A stretch of 64,000 nucleotides of DNA from positions 1 through 64,000 of the forward strand of contig JASAON010001648.1 of assembly GCA_030849065.1 (NCBI GenBank), in the 5' to 3' direction. A model generated the notes under the pieces. That model searched no databases and had not been told where the DNA came from. It saw nothing but the letters and a program-made list of their open reading frames with translations. The stretch is from Jaenimonas drosophilae. Lineage: Eukaryota; Euglenozoa; Kinetoplastea; Trypanosomatida; Trypanosomatidae. How positions within the stretch are numbered: position 1 is the first letter of the stretch; every line of letters starts with the position of its first letter. Positions 17,701-26,381 of the stretch are shown piece after piece. The translations under genes and the position numbers were made by a program.

Positions 17701-20700
17701 GGTTCCACTCCACAAGCACACGGTTGTAGTCGCCGAGCTCACTCAGACACAGCATGAGGCGTGCATTCACCTCCAGGCGACGGTCAACGGGATTATCATC
17801 TAGACGAGAGAGCGATGCACCACCATCGCTGCTCTTGCCATAGCTAAGTGACCGCGTCCATCCGCGATAGTTGGTTTTGGTGATGAAGTTCTTTGACGTA
17901 CTTTCGGTGCTACTGCTTTCGGAGTGCACCCCATCGACATCCATCTCCTGTTGTGCAAGCTCAAGGGCCTGGGTGTACCTCGCTAACTTCACGAGGCTCG
18001 ACTGCATGAGTCCCTTGCGCTGGTCTTCACTTGCCAGATTGAGAATGCCGACGGAGGAGTCCACCATGTGCAGCTCACTGTACAAGGTGATGAGTGACTC
18101 CACTGTTTCATCAGGGTCCTGACGGTAGGCCGCCTCTCTCCAGTAGAGTGCCTTGGCTAGCATACCACGATTCCACGCACATTCGGACACGTCGTAGTTG
18201 GAAATGGAGAGCGTCTCGCCTGCGTGGTCCATGTACTCCACAATATTGAGAAGCAGCGGAAGCACATCATCGGGGACGGTGTTGGTTGTAAGGGCCTCGT
18301 GGAATATTTGTCGGAAGAAGTCCACGATGCTCGTGCGCAGATTGGCGCTGGCAAAGGTCCACAGAGATCGAAACGCAACGTTGATGACGTCCTGGGTGAA
18401 CTCCGGACTCCTCTCCACCAACGTCACGGCGTTGAAACCAATGGGCGAAGATACGCAGCGGAAGACGAGGTAGGGTGACTCTTGAAGGATGCGCAACGAG
18501 AAGGAGTCGTTGAACTTGGACCACTCCTCCTTGGTTTGGGGTATGGTCTTCAGCGAGAGGAGGAGCTGCTGCTCATTAATGGGCAGCCACCGGTCCTCAT
18601 CCACGGTCTGGTTGTCGTTGGCCAAGACATTAATCGTCCACAGCTCGCCAAGGCGGTTCAGTGAACGGCTCATGTTGCTGTCGCACTTCTTGCGGAGGGC
18701 GGCAATCTCGGCGTTTTGTGCACTAACGGCAGAGGTGCTACGCGAGCACTTGCTACCACGGCTGAGTTGATTCTTCATGGACGTGAACTCCTCGTGAGTC
18801 ACGCGGAATGATTTGAGCGCCTGAGTAATATCCACAGCGTACTTCAGAAAGTCGCCCTGGAGCTCTGCAAACAAGGCACAGAAGACGCCCATGATGTTCT
18901 TGTAGAGCGGCGTGGAGAAGGATGTGGTCTTGGCGGACAACTCAGCCGTCAAGGAGCCGAGAAGCACTCGCACAATTGCACCAACATACTCGTGAACAAA
19001 CAAGGTTGAGCACACGAGCTTTAGAACGGTGATGGCCGAGTTGACGTAGTCCGCCGGTGAACTACTAACGGCAGCAAGCAAACTGAAGATGACAGTTTCG
19101 CAGTACGGCTGCAACGATTCCGTGTTCACTAAAATGTACTGAAGTACGGCATACTTGAGAACTGGGTTGGATTCCTTTCGACTAACGGAGTCCAGCAAGT
19201 GTGGTACTATCTCTGCGTGTTCTTTTCCACGCTGTACGTTGCCAGTGACCTCGAACTTTGCAATGATGGTGAGCATGCGCACCACTAGAAATCGATACGA
19301 CAGGTACGACTGGTTTTCCCAGACGGACTGAAAGAGCTTATATAAGTCCCCCGCACACTCAAGGACGTCCTCTCCCGTATACTCGATAAGGTTGGTGAAG
19401 GTGTAGAGGGCCGTCGCAAAGAGTTGGCCGCCCTGCATCTCACGCAGCACATTGGCTAAAGGAGCCACGACAACCTTCAGCTCCCCCTGCGCACATGGGC
19501 AGCGCTCGGCAATGTTGACGATAGTTTGAAGACCCGTGCGCACAAGTCCCTCACGAACGGGGGCCCCTCGCTTGTCGTTGGTGTCGAAGAGAATGGCAAT
19601 AGCCCCCAGCACAACGCGGCAGCACTTTCGATGAGTTACTCGGTTGAAGATGATGGCCCGGTCTGTGGAGGGCTTCTCACTCTCCATTGCGCACACTTTT
19701 TGGAAGACGTGAGAGTCCAGTGCACCGATCGCCCCGACGCAGCGCAGCGCCTCAAGACGCATGTCAATGTTCTCATCGCCGCGTCGAAGAATAGTGGAGA
19801 GCTGCCAAAAGAGTGCCGGGAACACCTTGTATGGGGGTTCGCCGTTCGTTTGAGGCCCGATGGTCGCACTCAGAAAGCGCAAGCAGGATAACCTGCACGC
19901 GTAGAAGCTGCGGTCTGTCGGGAGAGCGTCGAGGAGCTCACAGACGCACTTGATCTCGGCGTAGAAGTTCCGGTCGCATCGACTAAATCCTCGCACCGCG
20001 GTGACGACGGCGGTGCAGCAATGGAGAAACGGGAGCAGCCAGGGTGAGCGGAAGTGCAAGAGCTGAAAGTGCTGCGACAGGGCGTCAAAGATGCCATCGG
20101 CGAAGTTCACAACAAAGTGAGGGGCATTGGAGGCAACGGCGGTGAGCAGCCGCAGTCCAGAATCCACGCTGGCTGGAGTGAGTGCCTTGGAGATGTAGTT
20201 GAGCATAATCACCATCTCCTCACGAAGTGCCGGAAGGGTGTGAGATGGGTCGTAGTTGATCATACGACAGAGCTGCTCCACGGCTGCTACACGGCACTTG
20301 ATTTCTTCATCTCCAAGAGCTGCACAGAACTTAAACAGAAACTGTGGTTCACTGAGGTAGGGATAGAAGTCCTCTGTGAAGGCGTTGAGAATTGTCTCGC
20401 GCACCACAGCATTGGAGCAGGAAAGGGCCACGACAAGCATTCGGGAGATGACGGTGTGGATACAGAGGCGCCGTGCTACGGTGAGGTCGCCCTTTTCACC
20501 TGGAGGAAGCAGCAGCTTGACTATGGTGCAAATGGCGGAGTTCCGCACCGATGCATTATTGTTGTCAATGAATGGAAGCACTGAATCACGAATGAAGTCG
20601 CACATGAGTTCCGAGTTGGAGAAGCCGAACTGAACAAGTGCATTCAGGGCCACCGATATTTGGTAGGCCTTCGACTCCAACTGCAGCTCAGAAAACTCCA

Positions 20701-22045
20701 TGGCGCGCTCAACTCCCGATTGCTGGCGAAAGGGCAGGCCACAGAGGGTGACGGAGATCATGTCGAGCAGCGACTCCTCCAGCTTGATGCGGTAGCTGGA
20801 GCTGGAGGACTCCATGATGTCTCGCATGCAATCAAAGAGATGCGAGGAGAGGCCCCAATGAAATACATGCTCAATGCATGAGTCCACGAAGAACTCCATC
20901 CGTGGGGGGCGACACACGCGGCAGATCACGGCAAGACACCGCAGGCCTTCCCAACATGGTGTATCTGATTTCTCAATAACATGCACAATGAGTTGGCAGA
21001 TATCCTCCACAAAGGGGTGAGCCTCAATCGGGCCAATAATCGGAATGAGATCAATGAGCATGTGAAAGGCTGCACATGCATGAGTGGAGCGTTTGATGGA
21101 GTCCATAGCAAAGCGCATACTGTCTTTGAGCTGATTCACTACGAACAGATTTCTACTAAAGCGGCAGAGCACGACGAGACACCTGAACAGCAGCTCGCGA
21201 AGCTCGCTGTTGCCGCTGCTCGGCCCCCCACCCACGATGAAGGGAACGAGCATAATGGAGAGGTCCTCATAGCGGAGTGACGAAGAGATGCCGGTCGAGT
21301 GCATTACAATGGGCTCAAAGGCAAGGAGTCCTGCCACCCGTTTCTCGCTGGCCTTGGAGGTCAAGTTAGTCCGCAACTGATTCATCAAGTTGTCATAAAT
21401 TTCAGATCGAATCGATTGTGGTCGGGTGGCGAGCAACTTGGTGCAGAGATTGAAGAGAGTCAGCGCACGGTGACGTACCTCCTTCTCTGTGGCGCAGAGT
21501 CCGTTCCACAGGGTGTCAAAGCATCCCTCCAACTTGGGAAGGATCAGCACCGGAACCTTAAGCGCCACCTCGGTGAGAACCATGATACCACATACTCGAC
21601 GGGTTTGCATGCTGGCATTGGTGAGATTCATCCAGCTGAGGGCATCATCCACCTGATTGTGAATGAAATCGGCCGCCGCGGAGTACTTTACCACCTCCGA
21701 TAACGTCTTGCACGCAGCGGTGGCGGTGGATATCTCCTTGCTGTACATCAAGCACAGTCGTAGGTACGAGCAACACTGTGAAATTTGCACCGTGGTGAGG
21801 TCTAGCGCAAGAAGAACATCCAGGATAGTAAGCTCACTAAGAATCTCACGTGAGTCCCCGCCGACGCAGTTGAAGGTCTCCAAACACTGCAGCATAGCGC
21901 CAAGGGTTCCCTCAAATTCATGCACATTTTTCCGTTGGAGCTCTTTGGCTGACTTTACCCGCTCCGTCACAAAGATGAGTCGTTTGTTGTTGTCCTCTGC
22001 CACGTCCCGGGCAGCGGACGAGATGCATTCCGGCTCGGCTGCCAT
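14723..22045 (-). CDS. TOR: Target of rapamycin (TOR) serine/threonine kinase
   Basis: A 2,440-residue PI3K-related kinase, the growth-control kinase of TORC1/2 (human mTOR 2,549). HEAT-like helical repeats occupy the first ~1,300 residues, followed by a FAT domain. An FRB domain is at about 1,895-1,990 (LLHERWYDKLESAATAFFG to SAWNLYHGVYRQI). The kinase domain has LKGREDLRLDERVMQ, the catalytic loop GLGDRHPNNIM (about 2,217) and HIDFGD. An FATC tail ends in GWFPFW at the C-terminus. The FRB differs from mTOR at rapamycin-contact positions. Trypanosomatids have several TORs; which one this matches cannot be told by eye. Start is ATG 22045 with a pyrimidine tract and AG 36 nt upstream. No introns or frame breaks are seen. 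Confidence 0.93.
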   Translation of the reverse strand: MAAEPECISSAARDVAEDNNKRLIFVTERVKSAKELQRKNVHEFEGTLGAMLQCLETFNCVGGDSREILSELTILDVLLALDLTTVQISQCCSYLRLCLMYSKEISTATAACKTLSEVVKYSAAADFIHNQVDDALSWMNLTNASMQTRRVCGIMVLTEVALKVPVLILPKLEGCFDTLWNGLCATEKEVRHRALTLFNLCTKLLATRPQSIRSEIYDNLMNQLRTNLTSKASEKRVAGLLAFEPIVMHSTGISSSLRYEDLSIMLVPFIVGGGPSSGNSELRELLFRCLVVLCRFSRNLFVVNQLKDSMRFAMDSIKRSTHACAAFHMLIDLIPIIGPIEAHPFVEDICQLIVHVIEKSDTPCWEGLRCLAVICRVCRPPRMEFFVDSCIEHVFHWGLSSHLFDCMRDIMESSSSSYRIKLEESLLDMISVTLCGLPFRQQSGVERAMEFSELQLESKAYQISVALNALVQFGFSNSELMCDFIRDSVLPFIDNNNASVRNSAICTIVKLLLPPGEKGDLTVARRLCIHTVISRMLVVALSCSNAVVRETILNAFTEDFYPYLSEPQFLFKFCAALGDEEIKCRVAAVEQLCRMINYDPSHTLPALREEMVIMLNYISKALTPASVDSGLRLLTAVASNAPHFVVNFADGIFDALSQHFQLLHFRSPWLLPFLHCCTAVVTAVRGFSRCDRNFYAEIKCVCELLDALPTDRSFYACRLSCLRFLSATIGPQTNGEPPYKVFPALFWQLSTILRRGDENIDMRLEALRCVGAIGALDSHVFQKVCAMESEKPSTDRAIIFNRVTHRKCCRVVLGAIAILFDTNDKRGAPVREGLVRTGLQTIVNIAERCPCAQGELKVVVAPLANVLREMQGGQLFATALYTFTNLIEYTGEDVLECAGDLYKLFQSVWENQSYLSYRFLVVRMLTIIAKFEVTGNVQRGKEHAEIVPHLLDSVSRKESNPVLKYAVLQYILVNTESLQPYCETVIFSLLAAVSSSPADYVNSAITVLKLVCSTLFVHEYVGAIVRVLLGSLTAELSAKTTSFSTPLYKNIMGVFCALFAELQGDFLKYAVDITQALKSFRVTHEEFTSMKNQLSRGSKCSRSTSAVSAQNAEIAALRKKCDSNMSRSLNRLGELWTINVLANDNQTVDEDRWLPINEQQLLLSLKTIPQTKEEWSKFNDSFSLRILQESPYLVFRCVSSPIGFNAVTLVERSPEFTQDVINVAFRSLWTFASANLRTSIVDFFRQIFHEALTTNTVPDDVLPLLLNIVEYMDHAGETLSISNYDVSECAWNRGMLAKALYWREAAYRQDPDETVESLITLYSELHMVDSSVGILNLASEDQRKGLMQSSLVKLARYTQALELAQQEMDVDGVHSESSSTESTSKNFITKTNYRGWTRSLSYGKSSDGGASLSRLDDNPVDRRLEVNARLMLCLSELGDYNRVLVEWNRILRRSNLSDTEAEDGDILHYVSQYAADASIRLQSWDTLGTILTWLPNDTVLYHISAAALHIVHEHYDIAQTCVVEGRKMLLEHLSGLLHESYARAYEGFVVAQELSEMEEVITAKRLQKGLKTSDHLPFLSRLWESRIRLMSPTVPAWKQVLGVRGLLIPPSQDTKTRIRFVKLCRQENAKQLEKFALDELLGVTNPTAEQLFHKSANPRVVMQYISYLSASKELGAGTKFGLESDLIKKMIDVHSNAENSGILSRAYARLGTTLDLNESINCYKAALRYDSKWNLAWRLWAEANSELLNQGYTDSACTNAVEGYIHSIQLGTSESTMMQDLLKLLTLWSTHCDSEHGLRELRSRVLDVSTSVWRLVVPQLIARLDSGTEESCGLVADIVTIVAYDYPHLLIYPLNLCSMSDAERRRRWAGEIMAKMKVRYPIIVSQGCLMISELIRTSALLHERWYDKLESAATAFFGRSSKEQMELTLLPMVDTLNKVPETIAESEFLSKFSKTLKDATEWLRSYSLHHNMADIQSAWNLYHGVYRQIDAQIKSSKELFMQFCSPKLFEARDLVVGIPDARTRRDETFPRISSFHDLILVIASKQRPKRIGVTLSNGQSQKYLLKGREDLRLDERVMQLFGLVNILMLSDPRTSKNFGFQIQVYSVTPLRDTVGIIGWVDACNTLHELVKYYRERKGIHPELELRMLNQIITYDNPKAYDYLKVMSKIEVMEFLTDHTSGDDIRKAMWASAPNCETWLEQRRMYTTSLANMSVVGYILGLGDRHPNNIMMEKSSGHIVHIDFGDCFEVAMTRDKFPEKIPFRLTRMLRNALDVSGVSGAFRSHAESSMFVLREGSHSVLALLEAFIQDPLISWRLVNRPGQEPESSNDHKTIEEQVTLANMRKKSELQANSMSASIDGEKRSVSFSASKYAAREDDVDVVHLGMFIFKRLHSKLKGEDFVGSGENADPLDPRTQVGRLIAEATDVVNVAQSWSGWFPFW

Positions 22046-22388
22046 CTCTTCACGCCCCGCCCGAGATAGCGAGCCAGATGACTAGGGAAAAATGAAAGTG
22101 CCTGCACTTCACCCAACGGATGAATATCGTGGATGACAGAAATAATAATGAAAAATAATTGAGAGACGAAACACTACACACGTGTTGTTGATCCTATGAA
22201 GGATGGGTGTGAACTACAAGAAAGAGAAGCAAAGAAGGATAACAGGTGGTGTACAAGGGAGCTGGTAGTACATGTACACTTGTTGATGCATGTAGGGAGA
22301 ACAACCAGTCTCTCCCCCCCCCACTTGCCCAACCAACACAAGAAGCCATTTTCTCAGGATTCAAATATGAAAACACGGGTGACCCCAA
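22046..22388. other. Intergenic spacer between TOR and proteasome beta-7
   Basis: No gene is seen. It holds the TOR splice-acceptor candidate (22082-22103), an AT-rich patch at about 22140-22165 and a run of 9 C at 22314-22322. Confidence 0.7.
22082..22103 (-). promoter_or_regulatory. Predicted trans-splice acceptor for TOR
   Basis: The minus strand reads CACTTTCATTTTTCCCTAG, with AG at 22082-22083. The implied 5' leader is about 36 nt before ATG 22045. Confidence 0.45.
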
Positions 22389-23051
22389 CTACCGAATGAT
22401 GGCGGTCTTCTCGAAGCAGAAGCCCTCCAACTCCCAGTTCGTGTCCACCTCGAAGGGCTCGCTGATACTCACCTTCCCATCTGCAGCGTCTGCCACCTGA
22501 AATTTGTTGATGGCGCGACATTCCCTATAAAAGAGCATCCGGAGGCATTCACGCAGAACGCGATCGGCCGCTGCACGCTCGAGCCCATTCGGTGCTTGCT
22601 CCAGAGCCTGCCGGAGCAGCGGAATTGCGATATGTGCGCCGTAGCCGCTTGCGACGCAGTCATCCTCCCAGCGGGTTCCGACGTCGTCAATGCCGCCAAG
22701 GAAGGTTTCGCCATCACGACTTCCAATAAAAACAAACTGGCAGAGGCAGGGCTCGTACTTACTCCGCTTGTGGTATACGGTACGCTGGAGGTAGGAGAAG
22801 ACCTCCCTCGGGGTGAGCTCGTCCACGTTGCTGTACAGCGTGTGGTGATTGACGCAGTCATCCATGGTCCGAGTCATCATTTGAAAATCGGCAAAATCAC
22901 CCGTCGCGCACACGGCGGAGTGAGAACCTACGATGTGTATGCGTGGAATATTGGGCCACTTAGCAAGGGAGCCGTATGACAGCAGGGTATCTGAGGCCAT
23001 CAAAACACCGCCATTGTACTTGATGGCAATCACAGATCCACCGGAGGCCAT
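22389..23051 (-). CDS. PSMB4: 20S proteasome subunit beta-7 (PSMB4-like)
   Basis: A 220-residue Ntn-fold proteasome beta subunit. It matches beta-7/PSMB4: GGSVIAIKYNGGVLMASDTL, SYGSLAKWPNIPRI, ATGDFADFQMMTR, GIDDVGTRWEDDCVASGYG and RECLRMLFYRECRAINKFQ. It lacks the active-site Thr1 (the position reads within ASGGSV), consistent with beta-7 being non-catalytic. The human protein has a propeptide of about 45 residues; here ATG 23051 leaves almost none, although the frame opens six codons further to a TTG. The assembly role normally given to the beta-7 propeptide and tail may therefore rest on the C-terminal tail here. Confidence 0.9.
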   Translation of the reverse strand: MASGGSVIAIKYNGGVLMASDTLLSYGSLAKWPNIPRIHIVGSHSAVCATGDFADFQMMTRTMDDCVNHHTLYSNVDELTPREVFSYLQRTVYHKRSKYEPCLCQFVFIGSRDGETFLGGIDDVGTRWEDDCVASGYGAHIAIPLLRQALEQAPNGLERAAADRVLRECLRMLFYRECRAINKFQVADAADGKVSISEPFEVDTNWELEGFCFEKTAIIR

Positions 23052-23216
23052 TGCTGTTCGTGAATGCAAGTAACGGTTGAACTACCAATGAAACACTGTG
23101 AAAAGACAAGAATGAAGGAGAAGTGAAAGGTCAAGTACCAAAAAAAACACCCCACTGACTAGGCACAAAATTGTACGCATATTATAACAAGCACTAAACA
23201 AATTTACTCGAGTTGT

Positions 23217-23615
23217 TTAGAAGCAGCAATCACAATCAAACGGGCAATTGGGAGTCGTTCCGGCCTTCGCGTTTTGTGAAAGAAGTGTGTTGAGCTCAGT
23301 CATGGAGACAATACGGCTGACGCCCTCACGCTTCAAATCTTCATCCGTAAAGGCGCTGCTACTGGCTTTGCGGCGCCGAGTTCCAAAGAAGGAGTCATCA
23401 TCCATCTCCACCGTCTTCTCCGCTGCTCGGTAGAGACCATCTGATGCAGGTGCTTCCTTCTCCTTTGTCGTGACGGGCTTGGTTCTATCCTCCCTACTTG
23501 GGCGTTTGCCAACCTTGATTGCACTGAAGAGATCCCCAATCACCTCCTCCGCCTCCTTTGTGGAGGTGGTCAACTTTACGGGTGCCGGCTGAGCCTTGCG
23601 GGGCTTCTTGGCCAT
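23217..23615 (-). CDS. DUF1764 family protein
   Basis: A 132-residue, mostly disordered basic protein. It shows the DUF1764 pattern: an N-terminal Lys-rich segment, a short helix EVIGDLFSAIK, a central SFFGTRRR motif, EDLKREGVSRIV and the diagnostic cysteine-rich end TPNCPFDCDCCF. The family is widespread in eukaryotes and of unknown function; the CPFDCDCCF tail may bind a metal or be lipid-modified, which is inference. Start is ATG 23615; an AG lies two bases upstream, beyond a T9 tract on the coding strand (23640-23648). Confidence 0.85.
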   Translation of the reverse strand: MAKKPRKAQPAPVKLTTSTKEAEEVIGDLFSAIKVGKRPSREDRTKPVTTKEKEAPASDGLYRAAEKTVEMDDDSFFGTRRRKASSSAFTDEDLKREGVSRIVSMTELNTLLSQNAKAGTTPNCPFDCDCCF

Positions 23616-23960
23616 GTCTATAGCTTTCTCATCGTCATGAAAAAAAAATCAGAAGTAAAGAAGGGTAATCAGCGGTGCGCGTGTTTGTGACCCTGCCTCC
23701 AAAGTTGTAGTAGTATAGAGTGCTTGCACTGAAGAATATCCAATCACAGCCGTGTTGATTCACAGACTTCGGCTGAACGAGTATCGTTTATGTGGGCAGG
23801 TGCAAATGGCAAGAGAAGTCACTCAACAGCAAAAAGGTGGAAAGCGAAGAGGCGAGGGCAAATGTTGTGGCCCCGATCCAACACACGCAAAAAGAAAAAG
23901 TGAGAAGGTTGGTTGTTGCGCAATGTTCAACATATGAAGAAGGAAACGATAGAGGACGCA
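23616..23960. other. Intergenic spacer between DUF1764 and prolidase genes
   Basis: No gene is seen. An A9 run at 23640-23648 (T9 on the coding strand) lies just upstream of the DUF1764 start and may be its splicing pyrimidine tract. Confidence 0.7.
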
Positions 23961-25412
23961 TTAGGCGTTGTGGTACACCTCGATTTCCTTTGAAAATGCC
24001 TCACCAGCCATCGTTCGCTCCACCTCCTCCACCGTTCGTGGGACCACCGTGAAGTTAATAACGCCATCGGCTGTCACGAGCACGTCGCTCTCAATACGTA
24101 CTCCGCCAAACTGCCAGTAGACGTCACGAATGAGCTTTTCATTGAGCATGGGGGCAAACTTGGGGTCAGCAAAGGCCATCTCCAGCAGGGCGTGGTTGAA
24201 GTAGCAACCTGGCTCGACCGTGATGTAGAGCCCCTCTTCCAAGATACGTGCTGTGCGTAGTTTGGAGCAGTCCTTACGGACAGGGCGGCTTGGGCAGTCG
24301 TCCAGGTAGCCACCGACGTCATGGACATCGATGCCAATCAAGTGACCAAGCCCATGAGGCTGGAAGAACTGCATCACCTCCGCCTTCATCAAGTCATCCA
24401 CCGTACCACGAAGAATGCCAGCGTTCACCAAGTGCTCGCAAATCGTGCGAATCGCCAACACGTGCATGTCCACCCATGATTTTGTTGGCTTCATGGCCTG
24501 CATAACGCGGTTGTGGCCATCCAGCACGGCGTTGTAAATCGTCTTTTGTGCGTCAGAGAACTTCCCATTCACCGGGAAGCTGCACGTGATGTCGGCGGCG
24601 TAGCCCTTGTAGTTCCCACCCATATCCAGCAAGGCCATGGAGCCATCGAGGATATCCGCGTTGTTGTCCGGGTAGTGAAGTGTAGCTCCGTGGCATCCAG
24701 TGGCGCAGATGCAGGTGTAGCTCACACGTCGGCAGCCACCGTGGTAGTAAATGTCATGAAGGAAGGTGGACTCCAAGTGGTGCTGCGACATGCCAGGCTT
24801 GCAGAGCTGCATAACCTTGACGTGTGCCTGACTGGACACCTTGCAGACATACTTGAGCACGCCGGCCTCCATGTCTGTCTTGAAACACCGCTGGGTGGAG
24901 AGTGCGTGAAAGAGCCATGCGTTGCCCACTAATTGGGAAATTTTGGGCAGTTCCGCCGTCTTCACCGGCAGCCCGCTGTCGGAGTTGATTCCCTGCAGAA
25001 CCTCCACAGTTGCCACATTGTGCTTCGTGAGAAACTGCGGAAGCTCGTCCACGTAGTACGCCTCCTCGACCCCCGTGGCCTTCTTGACGCTTTCAGGTGT
25101 CGGTAGCTCTCCCATCCACGTGGCAAAGTCAGCTGGTAGACGAGGGATGAAGAGAATACCGCGTCCATCGGCCATGACCACACCAAACGCATCTGGCATC
25201 TCAGATCCAAAGAGGTACAAGAAGTAGCTCTCCTGCACAAACAGGTAATTGCAGTCTGTGGAATTGATAGGCACCTCGGTTGCGGCCTGCAGGACAGCAA
25301 CGTGCGATCCATCAGGAAACGCCTTTCGGATGGTATGTCCAAGGCGTTGACGCTGCTCGCGGTACATCTCCACCGGGATGGTGTACGGATACGCTTGGGA
25401 CTTCACGGACAT
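23961..25412 (-). CDS. PEPD: Xaa-Pro dipeptidase (prolidase)
   Basis: A 483-residue pita-bread-fold metallopeptidase that releases proline from the C-terminus of dipeptides, close in length to human PEPD (493). All dinuclear metal-site segments are present: LLDMGGNYKGYAADITCSF (two Asp), FQPHGLGHLIGIDVHDVGG (His), LYITVEPGCYF (Glu) and RIESDVLVT (Glu). The N-terminal domain has AVLQAATEVPINSTDCNYLF and QESYFLYLFG. No signal peptide is seen, so it should be cytosolic. Start is ATG 25412, preceded on the coding strand by a T-rich tract. Confidence 0.93.
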   Translation of the reverse strand: MSVKSQAYPYTIPVEMYREQRQRLGHTIRKAFPDGSHVAVLQAATEVPINSTDCNYLFVQESYFLYLFGSEMPDAFGVVMADGRGILFIPRLPADFATWMGELPTPESVKKATGVEEAYYVDELPQFLTKHNVATVEVLQGINSDSGLPVKTAELPKISQLVGNAWLFHALSTQRCFKTDMEAGVLKYVCKVSSQAHVKVMQLCKPGMSQHHLESTFLHDIYYHGGCRRVSYTCICATGCHGATLHYPDNNADILDGSMALLDMGGNYKGYAADITCSFPVNGKFSDAQKTIYNAVLDGHNRVMQAMKPTKSWVDMHVLAIRTICEHLVNAGILRGTVDDLMKAEVMQFFQPHGLGHLIGIDVHDVGGYLDDCPSRPVRKDCSKLRTARILEEGLYITVEPGCYFNHALLEMAFADPKFAPMLNEKLIRDVYWQFGGVRIESDVLVTADGVINFTVVPRTVEEVERTMAGEAFSKEIEVYHNA

Positions 25413-25674
25413 GGTGAGGTATGTTTTTTTTTCCTTTTTTGCTTGGAATGGTGTGGAAACGGCGGTGATCTATACACACCATTCAACAAGAGAATAATAG
25501 GATTCATGTGGTGATGTTCTTTTCTGAATCAGAGTTGTCGCACTGACAAGAGGATATGCAGGATATGCATTAAATGGTGTGTCGAAAGACTATTATAACT
25601 GTTTGGCCACAAGCCATGCACAGCTAACCTAGCGTCCAAACCAGATACGTTCACTACCTCCTAGGGTCTTTCCT

Positions 25675-26013
25675 TTACCGCCGATCAGGCTGGATGTCAG
25701 AATGGAACTCCTCGCCTTCTAAGATCATCAGCTCCTGCGCCTCACGCCGCAAACGCATACGGCGGAGGGCCTCCTCACGAGCCCAGTCCATTCGACTGTT
25801 CTGCTTGGAGTAGTAGGCCCAGATACCAAACTCAATACCAATGACGGCCGCAGCGATGTGCCACACCTTCTCCCACAGTGGCCAGTCGTCCCACTGGTAG
25901 CGGAAGGTAGCTCGAGGGGTGTAGGGGTATGGATCTCCATCTCCCCATGCAAGTCGGCGGAACTTAGACCGCCGAAAGGCCATTTTGGCCATTTTCTGAT
26001 TCCACGCGGTCAT
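25675..26013 (-). CDS. Single-span protein, candidate complex I NDUFB11-like subunit
   Basis: A 112-residue protein: basic N-terminus (residues 1-25), one membrane helix at about 50-67 (HIAAAVIGIEFGIWAYY) and a charged C-terminal helix. The segment after the helix, RMDWAREEALRRMRLRREAQELMI, resembles the RMKEWSRREAERLVKYREA part of human NDUFB11/ESSS at the same distance from the membrane. This suggests a supernumerary respiratory complex I subunit in the inner mitochondrial membrane. The match is short and made by eye, so treat it as a hypothesis. Start is ATG 26013; other ATGs follow at residues 8 and 11. Confidence 0.5.
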   Translation of the reverse strand: MTAWNQKMAKMAFRRSKFRRLAWGDGDPYPYTPRATFRYQWDDWPLWEKVWHIAAAVIGIEFGIWAYYSKQNSRMDWAREEALRRMRLRREAQELMILEGEEFHSDIQPDRR

Positions 26014-26381
26014 CCTAGGTTGTTACTTCCGTCTGCTATCCTACGAGTATTGGTTGACGGTTGTGCGTCTGCCTACTGTGTACAGAGAGGTGCAAGAACA
26101 AAAGAGGGAAACTGAGGCAGTAGGAAGAACCAACCTTCAATCTTCATGGTGGCTGTGGCTCATCATCGCGTTCCGAAAAGAAGAGCGACGAGTAAACCTT
26201 GGCGCATCATCCGTTTCCAGGTCATACGAAAGCGTGGCAGCTCATCCACAATAACAAATAAATCGAAAAGGGAAAGAAGCACTTCCTAAGTTGTTGTAAG
26301 AAGTGGCCACCTTCCTCAATTGCACACAACCCGCTTTCCTCTTCTAAACAACAGAGGCGTCCCAGACAGTATCCTTCCTCG
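26014..26381. other. Intergenic spacer, nothing recognised
   Basis: 368 bases lie between the NDUFB11-like candidate and alpha-COP. I see no gene, repeat or RNA. It includes the 5' leader of the downstream gene and the 3' UTR of alpha-COP. Confidence 0.6.
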
